From: Eremophila alpestris peregrina
Taxonomy: Eukaryota > Chordata > Aves > Passeriformes > Alaudidae
Assembly: GCA_009792885.1 (NCBI GenBank)
Contig: WMCF01000018.1
Coordinates: 829,008-893,007, forward strand
Length of the DNA stretch: 64,000 bases
Direction: 5' to 3'
Shown here piece by piece: positions 12,601 to 25,530 of the stretch (positions are counted from its first letter, which is position 1; every line of letters begins with the position of its first letter). The notes below the pieces were generated by a model. The model was not told the origin of the DNA. It made no database searches and saw only the letters and a list, made by a program, of their open reading frames with translations. The position numbers were made by a program, and so were the translations under genes.

Positions 12601-15600
12601 GAACCTGTTGTTTCTCTCATGGCCTTTCGCTTTACACTCCAATTAGAAGCAGTTTTGGGCAGGCACCATCTTGTGAAGGCAATTTTCTAGAGGAACCTGC
12701 TCTATAGTGGGGTCTTGGAAATGCTGCTGTACTACAGGCAGAAAACAGCCATCCTTGATTTCCTGAGAAGCCCTGGGCTCCAGAGGTGCCTGGTCAAACT
12801 GTCAAGTGCTCCCTGCTGAGGCAGTTTGCACACAGGGCATGAGGGTGCAGTGGCCTTCCATGAAAAATACACTCAATCACAGAGATGCAGGCAATAATGA
12901 AAATGAAGCTAAAAGGACCTGGCAAAAGATGTGTGAGGAAAAGATTGACCCTGAGAAAGAGGAGGCAGACAACAGAGAGTGAGTCTAGGTGCTACAGGTG
13001 CGTGGTCTGTGAGTGACAGAGCCGCAAGACAACTCCAACATCACCTTCCATGACTGTAAGTAGAGAGACAAGTAGGAACATAAAACCTTTTTTTCTGAGG
13101 AGGGTCTGACCTACTTTTTAATCTTCAGTGTAAAAAAGTTCATGTCTAAGAGGTTAAAGAAGAGAGGAAAAAGGAACAGAATGGAAGGAGTCAAAAAGAT
13201 AGTGATGAACTTAGTGGAAGACTGACTCAGGGTTAGGGAAGGACGACTTAACCTCCATTGGACAGCTTTCCACCCTATTAAAACTATGCTATCATCACCA
13301 TACTACTAACAGATTTTTTTTAAAAGACTATTGTCTATAAAAATGAGTGCATCACAAGGACAGATTTTCTTCTTCTTCTTTGATCACTAAAGACCTCAGA
13401 TAAACTAAGGCAAAAAGCATAGTCCATATTTCAGTCTAAATGGTGGTCTCTTTTACCCCAAACCAGACCTATAAAGACAGACAGTCCTTGAGAACAAGCA
13501 GTCCAGAAGATAGTGTTCCTGGAAAAGACAATTTTATGTTACCAAGAATGATCATAAATACACTTATTCAATGCAAGGCTAAATGTGTCTTAATTCTCCC
13601 CAGGTTCTAGATAACAGGATTGGTGTTAATTAAAGAGAAAAGTAGGTTGGGACAAGGAGTATGGAGAATTGATCTGCATGCAGCCTTCCAGGCAGAATAA
13701 GACTTCAGTTCACCTGGGGACACAGCAGGGACCTGACAGTGATGACAGCCCAGACTCCGTGCAGGAGAATGGGCATTCCCTTAATAAATATACTCCTCAT
13801 GTAACATACTAGGCTTATCCAATGATAGTTCAGGCAATATATGCCAAATTTGGCACAGGCTAAAGCAAATATATCCAGGCAGAGGGATTCAGCTGGACGT
13901 CAGAGGTATGGGAAACTTTTCCAAGTAACTTCACATTAGAGTTCATGGAAGGAAGGGGCATGCTTATAAAATAATGATGGTCCTTTCCTGTATGGCTGCT
14001 TCCTGAGGAGCATGTAGACTGCAGTAGGTTGACAACTACCCTGTCTAGGAAGGAATGGACATCATCAGTCCTTGAAGTGGACGTTTCTTGTGGTCACTGG
14101 TCAAGTAAGAAACTAGCCAGTGTCAGTTCTGTTTGAAATAGTGTTCATAATATAAAGCTATTGAAGAGGCCTTAGAGCAGCAAAATCTAAATCTTTCATT
14201 AATGAAAGAACAGCAGATGAATAATCACAATAAAAGTGTCTGTTACCATGGGACAGGGAAATAGGAACACAATGGGCGTTTGATGAGCAGCGATTAGTCT
14301 GGCTCCACAGACTATTTGGGAAATGGAGAAAAAGAATGGCTTGTATTAAATGCTAACTTCAAAAGACACAATTGGGAAGCTTAGGTCAAAGAAATTAAGG
14401 ATGGCTACACCAAAATGAGATGCTGTCTCTGTGGATCTATGGTTGAAGTGAAACTTTTGAGTACAGGCTATGTCTATGAGCCTATAATTACAGGGTGTCA
14501 GGCATCTCAGGGGTGTGGAGGGGCTGAGCTCAGGCTATGCATACTTCCTACATGGCACTTTCTGACTTGGTGTGAGTCTTCAACCTTATTGTTGTCTTAA
14601 TGCATTCCCCAAACCTTGCTGAGGTATTCCCAGCTCTGAAATCACTGTGGCAGTCCCTGACTGAGGGGGACTCCATGTTGAGTCTCACCCAGCAGCCTGG
14701 CTGGCTGGCTTGCTGCTCCAGAGTGACTGGAGTCCTTCTGAGGTCTCTCTGTGCAGGGACCTCCTGACAGCCAAAGGAGAGGCAAAAGAGAAAGGAGATG
14801 GATGTGACAGTGACGACTCACTGGACCACACATGCTGAAACAACTGGGAAAAATCTAAGAGAAAACCATAACCATGAAGAAGAGACAAATACTGAAGCAA
14901 ATGCACCTTTTTGGAGCGGCAGTTTCTCATCAGCAGAGTGGGCAAACATTGGCTTGGAAAAGAGGAAAAGCCATGGCAATACAAGGTCTCGCTTCAGGAT
15001 GCACTCTGCTCCATTGTGGGGATAGGCAAACTGCAGGATAGGATCAAAAACAAATGGGAAGAGGCAGGACAGGTAACACCATCATTTGATAATAAATGAC
15101 TGTTAATCCTATATGGTACTCTAATTAAAGACAGCACAACCATCATACCTGAAGTGCTACGTAAAAATTACATTGAAAGGAACCCAGGAAGCTCATTTGC
15201 CTAAGAAAAGGAACAGAGACATTTTATACTGCTTCAAAGGAGAGGAACACTGAGGATGTTAAAGCTTTTTCATGTATACCAAGAACACAGTCAATTCAAG
15301 TAAAACTATCCACATAAGCAGCCCAGAGAAAATTGTCTTTTTCTCTAAAGCAACAGACTTGTTCAAGCTACTATAGAATCACATCCCCACATCTCTTCAA
15401 TGAACTTTATATAATATTTTTCATGACCTTTGGTAGAAAAAGAAGATAAGCAGAACAGATCTTCCAGTAGATATGGTAGCAAAATAGTGATGTATAACAA
15501 TGGGCCACACTTCACAGGGCATGACTGGGTTTTTTTTATTGGAATACCCCTAAATCATCATCATCCCTGTGGGAAGCAGTCTAGCCAACAAAGCCATTAC

Positions 15601-16036
15601 TGACATATACAGCAGACACTGACCAATACAGCACTACTACTTTTTATAGAGCATTGATCAGTGCATGGACATACACTTGTATTGGGCTAGAAACTGGCAA
15701 AATCTGCTTGATAAGAAACATAATTTTAGGTCAAACAGACATAGGAGTTTTTTAGAACTTGCAATGAAAAAAACAAAAAAACATAAGACAAGGAGACTCA
15801 ATCCAAAACTTTTGATTTAACATCTAAAAGAACTCTTCATTTCAGAGTAATCCCTGAAAATGTTTGCACTTCTTTTTGAAGTTCTTGAGTTAAAAAAAAC
15901 CTTTCTGTTTAAAAGAATAAACAAAGTACTGTTTAAAACATCAAATCAAAAGGTTCTTCATCTTGTTTTCTCAAGGACATCAGAGTCTCATAGAGAAAAC
16001 TTTCTCCAAGAACAAAAATATTTTTAATGAATTTAC
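6670..16036. other. Long intron-like region
   Basis: About 9 kb with AT-rich, repeat-poor sequence. Several splice-flanked open blocks (9420-9451, 14247-14298, 15149-15200) do not fit a single phase chain and were not accepted. An 18-bp tandem duplication lies at 10627-10662. No RNA gene or intact transposon seen. Confidence 0.45.
10627..10662. repeat. 18-bp direct tandem duplication, two copies
   Basis: GAGTTCAGCTATCTCCAT is followed directly by a copy that differs only in its last base. Confidence 0.9.
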
Positions 16037-16078
16037 CTGATCTGAACTCATCAAACCATTCATCTTTCTAAGCCTCAT
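16037..16078 (-). CDS. Candidate 42-nt exon
   Basis: The acceptor is ACAATTTTTTCTAAAG and the donor CAG|GTAAAT. Phase 0 to 0 reads MRLRKMNGLMSSDQ; the other two frames contain stops. It fits between 21683-21729 (ending phase 0) and 6633-6669 (starting phase 0). Confidence 0.38.
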
Positions 16079-19000
16079 CTTTAGAAAAAATTGTCCTGTA
16101 TGTACAGAAAATTCTCCCCTCTGGTTAACCTGTTTTGTCATTTTCTCAGAACACTAACAAATAGGATTTCTCTCTATAAAAAAATCTCATACCAGAGAAG
16201 TTGTAGATACAAATAAAAGAAGAGATGAAACAACTAAGTTGTTGTTGTGAGAAGTGAGAAGGCTTAGAGGGAAAGGAATCCATAGAAGCAGCAGCAGCCT
16301 GGGGGCTACCCAAGGTGTGAATCCCCCCATGATGGGTGACCTGCAGACAAAATCCCTTGGTGCCAGGGAGGAGATGCACGTGGGCACAACAGCAGCAGTG
16401 CTGCCTGCAGCAGTCGGGCTGGGGAAGCTGGTGCTCAGCTTTTGGTTTATGTGATCTTCAAGAGCTGTGGCACTGCTGTGCACATCCCTGGGAGATGGCT
16501 GATTATAAGCAAGAAGTCTCTGTTGCTTGTGGGTTTTTATTTTTGTTGTGTTTGACCGGGAAGGTGTGGGGCAAAAATCACTTTAGAAGGCTCTGGCTAA
16601 GTGAGGTTTTATCCATTTTTATATGTGGAGAGACACTGGTCTCTTGATCTTAGTGAATTACTTCTGCTGTTTCCTCATCTTCATGTGGCATGTGGACCCC
16701 TCACCCCTGTCCTGAACTGCTCAGGTTCTTCTTAAAAGTAAACAGATGGCAGCATGGCAGCTCCTGCACTAGTTCTGCAAGTTCAAGTGAAATGCTGGGA
16801 TTCACAGGGATCCAATCCTTCTTCTGGGCTCGGGTGGATTTCTGCAGGCTCAAAACCTGGTGTTTCATATTACATATGGGTGCTATTTTCATCCTCCTCA
16901 GGAAGTCTTTATTCTCAGTGTGCTGGTTACAGGCTCACTGAAAGTAAGGCTTGCAAGCTGATCTCTGAGCTCTCAGTGCTGGCAATGCTTAATCACATCC
17001 CACTCTAAAAGAAACCATCTGATGTCAAGATTGGGATGATAAGAATATGGGACACATTAGTCATGGAGGAGCTGACATACACAGAGCAACAACAATGAGA
17101 TTATCTTGATATGGCTGCCCTTCTGAGGATATGGACATGGAGAACTCTTAATACCTAAAAAACAGAGACTTAATTCCTTTTGTTTCTGCTAATAAATGTC
17201 TTGTCCTTTGCTACATGAGAACACCACACTCTGCAGCAGATGCATATGATTAAAGCATAAAAAATATAAGAAAGATGCTGTAAAAGACTGTATGGATCAA
17301 TGCCTCAACTCACAAGGTCTTGCCTTTCAAACCATTTTGGTTTCATTATTAGAGATAATTGTACTCCTTGTTGTTTGCCAAATATTGCAAAACCTGTATT
17401 CTATGCTCTTGAAATACACGTATGAAAAAATGTGATATTTTTAATTAAATCTTAGATGAGCAGTTCTTAGATGAGCAGTAAAAGTCTTAATGTGGCAAAG
17501 TGCTCAGCAGCATGCTCAGAGTGAAGTGCATAGGCAGTTCCAGCAAAATTTGTTGGCAGGATAAACTAGAAGCGGGTTAATGACCCTGACGCATTGGGAG
17601 CTGAGATAGGACCTGGAGCAGGAGATGGGACTTAGTGGTGCAACCAGTTGGAGAAAATCTCCTTAAACTGAAAGAATACTTCTTCTCCCTTCTCCCACCC
17701 CACACCAAGAAAAAACCCCGAACAGTTCAAGACCCTCCAGGCAACTGGAGCATGTACCCTTTTGCCTCCTGTCAAGAGTGCCCTCCAAGTACCAGCATGG
17801 CCTGGAAAAAGACAGGATTTCCTGAGGAATCTTAGGGGAATGAGGTGATGTGCTCCCACTGAGGTAATGCCATTGGGGAGGACAGAGTTTTTTCTCTTTC
17901 AAAGAAACTTTATCAGCTTGGAACAAGCACCTTAATTTTTATTTTTCCTAAAGAATCCAATGCATATTGCCCTTCCTTTTTTCCTGGGTGATGGAAAAGG
18001 GACATTTCCCCAGACCTATGCATCAGTGCTGATAACACCACTTTGAAATTCACCAACAAGCCATTAGGGCCATAAAATTTGCTCTTCTACATTCTAAGAA
18101 TATTTTAAGATGCAAATACTCCAGATAGCTAAAGGTGACAGGACCCAGAAACCAGCAGGAGTTCTGTAAAATTCAACATGTCCTGCATTTGTAAAAGTTG
18201 CCTTAAAACCACAAGGGAAACTGATCCCATAGGAGACCTTGATGCAGGCATTTTTTGTACAAGGAAAGGATCTCAGACCAAATTGATTATGTCTTGCTTG
18301 TCAGATACCTGTACTGCAGACTCTAGCATGTAAACAGAATCTTGAATTAAATACTGACATTAAAAGTGTTTTAATTAATTTTCATGTGAACTGATTTTGA
18401 AAATCTGGTCAATAATAATGTGAGCACTTTTCTGCCTTGCCCCCTTTCTACCATGCTCAGTAGCCAGCAAAAAATTAAGTTAATATTACACAGGGCAATC
18501 CTGATTTAGGCATCAGACTCTTGAAGATCTCTACAGCTTTTAGCTAGTACTGCAGTTTTCACTATTTAATGGCTAGTTTGTAAATACCCAGATCCTGAAT
18601 TTATGTAATTAATTGAGAACACTTATTTTCTCCGTCCCTCAAAGTTATCAAAAGCTGAAAACCTTGCATTCGAAACAATATGAAAGCACAGGGCAAAAGC
18701 AAACAATAGGAAAGTCATCAATCTTAAAAATTTCATGAGTTTTTGGTACACATCCCAGTTTCTGAATGCTTGTTTGGGAATGCCTTCCCTGGCCCTTGAC
18801 AGGATTTGCTAGGTCAGGGAAATCCAGCTGATATAAAATTCCTTGCTTCCAGAGTATGGATATGTTTTAGTTTAATCTCCAGTGGGAAGATGTGTGAAAG
18901 CTGGGTTTGCTTAGGCCCTGCAAGGCACAGGGTGATGATCAGTGATGACTGCACATCAGGACTCTGCTCCAGCACAAAAGCCAACTGATGAACAAGCTTT

Positions 19001-20219
19001 TACCTTTCCACATCATTTCTCCTGCAACTAAGCATTTAGAAAGCATTTTTTACTTCTGAACTACTCTGGAACATCAGGTTATGGACCTATTCCGATCATG
19101 AGTATGTTTCTTACGTCTTGCTACACATGCAGACAGAACACAGATGCCTAAAAAGCCTCATTCATGACCAAGGCATCACATTTCAAAGCAAGTGAGGCCC
19201 AGATGATTATTTTTAATTCAATTCTCCTTTATGCATCTTTCTCGGGTGCTTATATGAATTAAGATCCTAATCTTCTGAGCTTTGCTGACTATATATTATT
19301 AGAACAATTGGGTTTGATATCTTTGATTTCCATGGTCAGAACTGTTCTTTTAGGACTCAAAGTGACCGTGATGGGCTGTTCCTTCATTGTTACCTCCTTG
19401 AAAGGAATCCTTCAAAACCTGTGTGTGGGAGAGACAGCCCATTCTCCAGCAAACTCCTTTTTCCAAAGCCCTTTGGCACTTTGGGGAAGAAGAGCTAGTC
19501 ATTCATGCTATGGAAATGAACTGAAAAGTGAGATGGAGTGGCAGAATATGACGCTGCTCGGGGAGATGCCACCCCAGCAGAGCCACTGCCCACCCCAGGA
19601 TTCCCCCTTGCCATATCCCATCCACCCCTCACACTTGCCAGGGCAGGGCAGTGGCACACCAGGAGCATGGGCAGATTGATTCTGGGAGCAGGCTGCTGCC
19701 CTGGGCTGGGGACAGGCATCTTTGCTCACAAACAGCCTTGCGTGACCAGAACTAACAAGGTTTGAGTGAACAAAGCTTCGGAGAAACTGCGATGCTGCAC
19801 TTTGTTCCACAAAGTTTATGGTTCCTCACCTCTGGCCCCTTTTAATGCTATAATTGCTCTCTTAAATTTCTCTTTATTTAACGTCACCCAGTCTGTCTTC
19901 TTTTGTTACCATTTATTTAACTAAAACAGGCAGAGGCTGATATTGAAGGCAGGAATGGAGCCAGCATGTTAAAACCTGCTTTTAATTTAAGGTTCTGGGG
20001 CTAGTTTCCTAGCCATTACCACATTTCAGAGAAAATGAATTTTCTTTCTCTCTGTCAAGCAATGGCTGATCTAGATCTAATTAGGGTCAGTTTCACCTAA
20101 AGATGAGTCATTTACATTCTGAATATATGGCTTCCCAATTATCGTTTTGGTTTAACATCAGACATGAATAAACCCATGCATATCTTTTTTAGATGGCACC
20201 AAAGATAAAAATCAATGGC
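16079..20219. other. Intron-like region
   Basis: No supported exon. A 14-bp direct duplication (TCTTAGATGAGCAG) occurs twice around 17450-17479. Otherwise nothing identified. Confidence 0.45.
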
Positions 20220-20285
20220 TTTTCTTCCACAAATACCTTTCCCAGCAAAAAGATGGCAGCTGGGAAAGGTATTTGTGGAAGAAAA
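20220..20285. repeat. Perfect 27-bp inverted repeat (hairpin), 12-nt loop
   Basis: The left arm 20220-20246 (ending CTTTCCCAGC) is exactly complementary to the right arm 20259-20285 (starting GCTGGGAAAG), with spacer AAAAAGATGGCA. A perfect match over 27 bp in otherwise diverged intronic sequence suggests recent origin or selection. No transposon terminal signature or target duplication is evident. It could fold into a hairpin transcript on either strand. Confidence 0.9.
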
Positions 20286-20708
20286 AAAGATACAGTTCAA
20301 GATAAGGACAAATAAGATTAAAGGTAATTGCAGAATATAGTTTTCTGAACTGCAGAAAAAATGGCCTATTTAAGACTTACTAAAAAAAAAAAAAAAGCTT
20401 TGAAAGTTCAAACACTTAAAGATAAATTTTTTGACAAAAACCCCTATCTATGCAGAGCCATACTACTTTTCTTTAAGCATAATATGGGTACAGAAACAAA
20501 ACAGATCGCAGTGGAAGAAACTGGAAAATAATAAATCATACAACACTGCAATTCTGCAGCAGTATTGGCAAATACTAAGCACAGTGAAGAGAAAAAACTA
20601 ATTTTTAAACAAGTCAAAATCCCATCCCTTTTTCAGCTGGGAGCCATTTGTGTAATCAGTATGTCTCACAGCAAAGTAAAAAAAGAACAAAAGTTCTTGT
20701 AGCCTTAC

Positions 20709-20768
20709 TTTGGAATGAAAACCTTGGAAACATGAATTTCTGTTATCACTCTCATTTATTCTCTGAAA
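20709..20768 (-). CDS. Candidate 60-nt exon, weak acceptor
   Basis: The donor is good (AAA|GTAAGG). The frame 0 to 0 reads FQRINESDNRNSCFQGF. The acceptor (GATGCCAAAGACAG) lacks a pyrimidine tract, so this may be a false exon, though the phase is compatible with its neighbours. Confidence 0.25.
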
Positions 20769-21682
20769 CTGTCTTTGGCATCCATTACCTGCTACTTCCA
20801 CTATTCTACTGTTTCATTGGATGAACAGCAATTAGCCCTGGAGACACATGTCCCTGTCCTCTGCTCTGAGAGCTGAGCATTACCAGGATAACACCAAGGC
20901 ACTCAGCTGTGACCAATGGAGATGGCTGGGACATGAGTGCCCCAGTGCTGGGAAATAACAAGATCACTGAAATACACCATGGAAATTAAATCTTACGCTG
21001 CTTCTTATTAGATCCAATAATAGGTAACATAACCTCGTTATTCTGTGTTTTAAATAACTTGGGTCAGCAAAGGATCTGTTATTTTGCCAGTGTTTGCTTC
21101 CTCAGAGGTGTTATCAGTAACTTCACAAGGAAATGCTCATCAGAAGTGCAGAACCTTCTGCTGTTCAGTGGGATTAAGCAAAGCAGACTTCTGCTATCAG
21201 CAAGGGGAAGCTGAGTTATTTAGGGCAGCCTATAAATCAGTCAAACACCAGGACTCTCTGGCATCACTGGGATCCTGAAGGCTTTGCAGATCCTTTTCCC
21301 ACTGTGTTCCTACTGAAGAACAGCAGCACTGGTGTCTTTTCACAAGCCTGCCAGGTTAGGAGCATCTTTCATACATGAACTCTTGGGACTGAGATAAATT
21401 TTCCTCAAAAACAAGATAAAATTATTTCTAATCATTGCCACCTGTTTTGCTGGAGATTTAAAGGAGCAGAATTAATCATAAAACTCAGAGATGAGATAGC
21501 ATTGTTTGTTGCTTTGCAAAGAAATAGGGGTACTCCAGGGTTATATTTCTCAAACAATTTTGAATCTCTACACTCTCCCTGGGGTCTGAAGCTCTTTGTT
21601 CATTTAAGAACTCAGCAATATCAGCACTTTAGTATTTGGATTATTTCTGTGATTTCATGAAGCCCAGAGTTCCATCACTCAC

Positions 21683-21729
21683 CACACAGTCCCTGCCCAG
21701 TAAAGCCTCAGCAATATACAGAACTTGTG
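21683..21729 (-). CDS. Exon candidate, 47 nt, unknown protein
   Basis: It has a strong acceptor (TTTCCCTGCTGTGTCTTCAG) and a consensus donor GTGAGT. Read in phase 1 to 0 it gives QVLYIAEALLGRDCV, an amphipathic helix-like segment. It receives the single base left by the upstream exons at 23.2 or 25.5 kb. Confidence 0.48.
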
Positions 21730-23186
21730 CTGAAGACACAGCAGGGAAACTGTGAGGTGTGTTTATCTGCTGCTCAGGACCAGGGTCCTGCAGGAGGAAA
21801 CCCAACAGGCCAGAGTTTTTTATTTCAAGAACAAAGTTTTCAGCTCCTCTGTTTGAACCTTTACCAAACTGTAGTAGCAAACCAAGGGAAACAGCTATGT
21901 GGATCAAAATTGAAAATGTTCATGCCCTTATCTGAAAGCTGAAGATGTGTCTACAGACACATGGCAGAGGAAGGTGAGAGCCCATGTAAGTGTCAAGGTG
22001 GCTCAGAGAGCAGCAGCAGTGTGGTTTCCAGTGCAGAGGAGGGCATGCACAGTAGTCTAATTGAAGCCTTCTGAGAGTGAATGGCTGTGGAAATTCAGTT
22101 ATAGTTTTCAGCAGGATGGTTATCTTTAATCAACTGGAAGCAATCACTGTCTAAACTAGTCTCTGTTAACTTTGCATGCAGTTTCTGTTCACAACAACCA
22201 AACTCCTGCTTGGAGCCTCAGCAATTTGAGTCAGCCATACTTCAGTAACAATAATTTCAACATTATGCCACAACTTACCCAAGAACTAAAAATTCCTCCT
22301 ATGCAAAACTTGTCCTTGGTTCACCACTAAACTCCATGAAGTTATTCTGGCCATGGTCTTGACACAGAAGTGGTTTAAGCTTCCAGGCTGGTCGAATTTA
22401 CTGCTATGTCTGATATTCTGTTTCACATATATTGAGTACTTGTCTCTTTGATCTGGTGAGCTGTTTATTTTATATCTGCCTTGTTATTGTGGTTCTTATT
22501 TACAAGCTGCAGCCTGGCATTGCACGCACACACGCCCAGGAATACGCAGATGCACAGACCAGATCTTTGCTGGACTTGATCACCTTTTACTTCTAAGAAC
22601 TTTTCCACCTTCTTTCACAAGTGTTGTCTACTTCAAACAAGCACTGTGCAGTTTACAGAAACACTGTTAAGAAACAAAAGATTAGGCTCAAATACTACAT
22701 TTTCAGCTAAGACATGTCTGGAGATACAGTCAGCTTTCAGGCAGCATTTTCAGTGTGGGTGTGCAAGTATCTTGTCTACACTACCTATATGGCATGTTGA
22801 GAAGCCTTGGCAAACAGAAAAGGCAAAAACCTCTTTCAGAGAAAAGAACCAAAAGAAAACAAAAGAAAAAACCTAAAAGCCTGAGAATAAAACATTAGCA
22901 AGATGCAAGAACTCAAACCATTAAAAAATCTTGCAAACACATGAAAAAAGAAAAATTTCTAGGGGTATCAGCCCTTCATAATAACAATGACAAAAGTTTG
23001 TAATTAGATGGTGCCTTTCATCTGAGAGATTCAGCAGCTCTTAGCCATTACTGACTATTAATTTGACACCACTTCTTCTCACAAATGCACAGCTGCTGTA
23101 TTTGAAGGAGAGGAGGTAGGGAGGTGTTCACCTAGGAGCAGCACATGTCTGAACTGTAGTCGTTCAGGCTTTTAAGGAAAGCTTAC
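21730..23186. other. Intron-like stretch
   Basis: No supported features. Confidence 0.5.
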
Positions 23187-23219
23187 CTAAGTGTCTGCCC
23201 CTAAGCTGAACTAAAACAT
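23187..23219 (-). CDS. Candidate 33-nt exon
   Basis: The donor is consensus-like (TTAG|GTAAGC) and the acceptor fair (GGTTTTGGATTGCAG). Phase 1 to 1 reads VLVQLRGRHL. Being symmetric, it can be included or skipped without changing the frame. Confidence 0.33.
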
Positions 23220-25465
23220 CTGCAATCCAAAACCTTTCCTGCTTACTCATTCATGTAGTTAAAGATGCCCATACTTTCAGGCACCTTCTGACTCCCACTC
23301 ACTTGCCTCAAACCAGAGTGATAACACAGGCGTGGAAAGGGCTGTTTACGGCTGTGAGTTTAATTGTAATTCAAATATACCTGAATATCAGAACAGCTTT
23401 TGATCTGGAGGTAAATACAAGCAAATTGCTTTGCCTGACTTAAGTGCATTTCAGACACGTAGCTGCAGAAATGGATAGGAAAACGCCTTCTCTTGAATAG
23501 ATATTAGTGGCATAATGTGCGTGAGGAGATCGCAGCAGACTTCAGGTGCAGGGAGGCACGGCCAGCTGAGCCATCGCTCAGGCATTTCTTGCGTGCCCTG
23601 TCTTTGGGAGACTCTTCAAAGATTCCTCGCAGTCATCTCTCTCACACTCAGGGCTTTTTGTTACACTCTCTGGGCTTTACCAACAGCTTTTGGTGATGCT
23701 CTCTGGGCACGGAAGCCTTTAGCGTGTGAGGAGTGAAGCCTTTTGGGGGGAGCCAGAGCCTCTCAGTGTGCATCCTTGGGCTGCCGCTGAATCACCTCAA
23801 GTTAAGCAAATGCCTTTGCCTCCCCGTGGATGATGAATGCCTTTCTCAGGCAGCTGTCAGCCAAGTTAACCCAGGGCTTTAAGGACAGATCATGCTAAAC
23901 AGGCATCTTAAAGACATTTATAGACAACTCCCCATCAGCTGGGGAAATACAGGGCTGGAATTCCCAGCACCGTAAAACTCCTGAAGTGTGATGCACAGAT
24001 TCCTGAGCAACTTGACAAAGATTCAGCGTTGGTCCATGTTGTCTCCTGCAGAAACCCTTCACTTCTGTGTACCTGGTTGTTGCAGGGTGAATTCCCTGGG
24101 AGCCGAGCCCGGGCTGCCTCCACAGGCAGGCGCTGCTCCATACCAGAGCAGCAGGATTTCCGGCAGCCCGGAGCGCGAAATATTCTGCATTTGGTTCAAG
24201 GTTCTGCCTCCACCTCCCTCCCACCCCTCAGGGCTGATGCCAGCAGCTCCGGCTTGATTGACTTGAGCTGATTTTGCATTCAGGTATCTTTGCATCATCA
24301 CCTCCAGAACCTGCAAAATGCCAGCAGTGATACCAAACTCGTCAGGCAGGTAACCATCTCCCATCCACCAGCTTTTACTAGAGCCACTCCTGGCCACACT
24401 GAAGTGATGCAGCTGCCAGGCTGTAAGTGTGGGGTCTGAGAGGTGCTTGCTTCTCTTTTGTTTTACACTTTTCCTGTTGGGCTGGACTGTGAATGAGAAC
24501 CAGTGCTGTGTATGGAGCACTAAGATGGAGAGTCAAGGGAAGAATGGAGGGGGCAAACTAAACACACACTGCCTATCTCTTCTTGACACACATATCAAGT
24601 GCAGGGGCACAGGAAGAGACAAAGAAGCTTGTCAGAATATGTGTGACTGCTCTAACAGTGTCCAGGCCAAGCAAACAGGCCTTGCTGAGGTGCTAAATGA
24701 GGCAATGAGGGTTATACATATGCATCACTTCACAGTACCAAGGAGATGAGTGCATGCCTCTAGCCTGTGGCTGCCTGCAAGCCTTTCCTTTTCTTGCTGT
24801 GTCTGTCCACCCTCAAATAACCACTCAACAGTGTCTTGTGCTTGAGGAGCTATGGGGCAGTTGGCTAATGTAAAGCCACAGAATATATAATACACAGAAT
24901 TGCCTTGCTGCTTGCTTATCTGAGACAAGAACTATTTTTTTCCAAGCTGATGCTCAGGCTGACCCATTTATGCAAATCTGTTTCTACATCTTGTTCTTGT
25001 GTCAGAAATATGGATTAGTGTTATAATGTTAAAGTGGTTAGTCAACATCACAGGCCAGACTTGACTCTTGATCTGTGGCCTTCACTGGCCTGTTGAAGAG
25101 CTGTGGGCAGGGGTCACGCATATTGTGAAACCCAGGGTCTTAAAGCCCCAAGTTTGGCAGGCTGTGTATGTGTGTGCATGTGTCTGACTTTGTACAGGCT
25201 CTGTGCAGAAGGAACTAAAAAATCATCCTTTACTGTTACAGCTATCAGAATGATGACCTAACACCCTGCGTGCTTTGCAGCCCTGTGCACCCCTAATTCA
25301 GAACTTGTGTTATCTAAAAAAAAAAAAGAAAAAAGAAAAAAGAAAAAAAAAAGCCTAATCCCAGTTCAGGGAAACAGACAGGCACTGTTGGCAAAGGCTG
25401 ACAAAAATAGAGGAGAGTCCACTGATGCCATGTGATCATGTGATGACAGATGTCTGCAAACTCAC
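23220..25465. other. Intron-like stretch
   Basis: A moderately GC-rich patch around 24.05-24.25 kb produces overlapping open frames on both strands without splice support. Nothing else identified. Confidence 0.45.
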
Positions 25466-25530
25466 CACATACCATTGTGGATCTGTGCCCAGTAGAATCA
25501 AAGGCAAGATCCTGAACAATAATTCCCAGC
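25466..25530 (-). CDS. Exon candidate, 65 nt, unknown protein
   Basis: The acceptor CATGTTTTTTTTCTGTAG and the donor GTG|GTGAGT are both excellent. Phase 2 to 1 reads LGIIVQDLAFDSTGHRSTMV. Another frame is open, but only this one accepts the two bases left by the 27546-27607 exon. The join creates ...RHKNR-LGIIVQDLAF. Confidence 0.58.

Noticed and set aside
13000..13053. Excellent acceptor followed by a short open frame (SWKVMLELSCGSVTHRP)
   Set aside because: No acceptable donor at a compatible phase.
14247..14298. Splice-flanked 52-nt block reading TNRCSSNAHCVPISLSH
   Set aside because: Phase 0 to 1 competes with the 6633-6669 exon for the same place in the chain; polypyrimidine tract interrupted.
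15149..15200. Splice-flanked 52-nt block reading QMSFLGSFQCNFYVALQ
   Set aside because: Its only open frame starts in phase 2, while the neighbouring accepted exons leave phase 0.
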